This document shows, one piece after another, positions 63,548 to 64,000 of a DNA stretch of 64,000 nt; position 1 is the first letter of the stretch, and each line of letters opens with the position of its first letter. A program made the position numbers and the translations under genes. Source of the DNA: Kingella sp. (in: b-proteobacteria). Its GTDB lineage: Bacteria > Pseudomonadota > Gammaproteobacteria > Burkholderiales > Neisseriaceae. Below the pieces are notes generated by a model. It saw only the letters and a list, made by a program, of their open reading frames with translations. It ran no database searches and had not been told where the DNA came from. The stretch covers positions 3,663 to 67,662 of the forward strand of contig NZ_JAUMZV010000009.1 in assembly GCF_030527935.1 (NCBI RefSeq). Direction: 5' to 3'.

Positions 63548-63694
63548 TCAGGCTGCCTGAAAGTGGTTGAATTGCTTGCAGCGCGTGCATTTCACCGCAA
63601 GGCGATAGCTGCCCGCGATTTCGCCCAGCTTGCGGCGGCAAGATTGACAGCGCAGTTCGGTTGATGTGTACTCTTGTTTCTCTTTTGTGTTCAT
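63548..63694 (-). CDS. Com-like zinc-finger protein (48 residues)
   Basis: MNTKEKQEYTSTELRCQSCR, KLGEIAGSYRLAVKCTRCKQ, ending FNHFQAA. Two Cys-x-x-Cys pairs (about 16-19 and 36-39) form one zinc site, as in phage Mu Com, which binds mRNA and frees the start of the mom DNA-modification gene. Here it lies just upstream of the cytosine methylase on the same strand, the same kind of setting. The stop codon is inside a DUS. Too short for simple ORF finders; AGGA lies before the ATG. Confidence 0.72.
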   Translation of the reverse strand: MNTKEKQEYTSTELRCQSCRRKLGEIAGSYRLAVKCTRCKQFNHFQAA

Positions 63695-63718
63695 TGTGCA
63701 GATTCCTGTTTTTTCGTT

Positions 63719-63865
63719 TACAATCCGCCCGCTCTCGAGAGCTGCGGCAGCTTATGCAGGACACGTCTGCTTGGGCAAGGGGGCGATGGTGTGTTCCAGC
63801 ACGCCATCGTTCCTGCCGTATCTTTTTATAACTCCCCCGTTTTTGCGGGGGATTTTTCTATTTTC
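63719..63865 (+). ncRNA. Candidate structured RNA opposite the com leader
   Basis: TACAAT at 63719-63724 is a good -10; a -35 is unclear (TTGTGC with a 19-base spacer). Downstream are CTCTCGAGAG, a stem CGATGGTGTG...CACGCCATCG (63784-63809), and CCCCCG-TTTTTG-CGGGGG followed by ATTTTTC (63834-63858), a clear terminator on this strand. No frame on this strand is convincing. Strand and existence of the RNA are inference. Confidence 0.4.
63834..63860 (+). terminator. Rho-independent terminator
   Basis: CCCCCG/CGGGGG stem with T-rich tail on the forward strand; the reverse strand has A-rich flank, so it mainly works rightward. Confidence 0.75.
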
Positions 63866-64000
63866 TTAGGTAGCTTTCAGGCTGCCTAAACCAATCCGCC
63901 AAACTTTGCGGGCTGTATCGGTCAGGATATTGCAACCCCAACGCTGCCGCGCACCATTCCGAGCAAAACCACTTTTTCAGGCTGCCTTTGATGCCCAGCA
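63858..64000 (-). CDS. C-terminal part of a phage protein, cut by window edge
   Basis: The reverse frame enters from the edge and reads LGIKGSLKKWFCSEWCAAAL, GLQYPDRYSPQSLADWF to ESYLRK-stop (TAG 63860-63858). A Cys-Ser-Glu-Trp motif followed by Tyr-Ser-Pro-Gln-Ser-Leu is like the C-terminal part of phage papain-like or NlpC/P60-related amidases, but the front is outside the window. Two in-frame DUS copies spell parts of it. Confidence 0.55.
   Translation of the reverse strand, partial: LGIKGSLKKWFCSEWCAAALGLQYPDRYSPQSLADWFRQPESYLRK

Larger units (their letters stand above)
46301..64000. mobile_element. P2-like prophage, left 17.7 kb (right end outside)
   Basis: Starts at the dusA break and runs off the right edge. 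Recognisable modules: gpA-type HUH replication protein, Ogr-like activator, CII/YmfL-type regulator, LexA-type repressor, tail genes D, U, T, E/E', FII and FI in P2 order, then DNA methylases and a Com-like gene. Integrase, capsid, terminase, baseplate and fibre genes are not seen and should lie further right. DUS copies occur inside the prophage (for example 54305-54342, 60046-60087), so it has lived in this lineage or its relatives for some time. Confidence 0.88.

Overview
The window looks like chromosome of a Neisseriaceae bacterium close to Kingella. The strongest sign is the very frequent 12-mer AGGCAGCCTGAA and its reverse complement, found in nearly every intergenic gap, often as inverted pairs at gene ends, and sometimes inside genes. 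This is the AG-king dialect of the neisserial DNA uptake sequence (DUS). Gene content and order (hisZ/purA, yqgE/ruvX, hisH/hisA, paired dRS3-like 20-mers) also fit that family.

Positions 1 to about 46,260 are ordinary chromosome. They hold amino-acid and nucleotide biosynthesis (hisZ, hisH, hisA, ilvA, tyrB, purM, purA), transport (brnQ, nhaC, an MHS-family MFS carrier, a FucP-type sugar carrier next to a PfkB sugar kinase), RNA modification (rlmB, ttcA, mnmA), DNA repair and restart (recD, dinB, ruvX), envelope and secretion (fabI, a D,D-carboxypeptidase, lepB, mscL, fadD), folding (two cyclophilins), translation (lepA, ychF), one tRNA-Phe, and several genes of unknown role. One of these joins a phage-repressor-like HTH to a UbiX-like flavoprotein domain. 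The gaps are crowded with small non-coding mobile repeats: dRS3 pairs, at least four MITE-like families (one with perfect 8-bp target duplications, one inserted in an acetyltransferase gene) and REP-like palindromes. A DMT-family permease, a GNAT acetyltransferase and a 115-codon gene are decayed.

From about 46,300 to the right edge lies a P2-like tailed prophage. It is inserted in the 5' end of dusA, of which 17 codons remain at the left junction. Reading inward: a compact locus with a perfect consensus promoter, an 18-residue hydrophobic peptide and a predicted antisense RNA (a candidate Ibs/Sib-like type I toxin-antitoxin); a small gene; a leftward early operon (RHH protein, CII/YmfL-type regulator, Ogr-like zinc finger, lipoprotein, small proteins, P2 gpA-type HUH replication protein, PrtN-like protein); a rightward LexA-type repressor and a membrane cargo gene; the leftward tail operon D, U, T, E/E' (with a -1 frameshift site), FII, FI; then a Dam-type methylase, a frameshifted C5-cytosine methylase, a 48-residue Com-like zinc-finger protein and the C-terminus of a further phage protein. 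The integrase and the capsid and baseplate genes are not in the window and should lie to the right.

All calls come from reading the sequence and from remembered family features. No database search was run.
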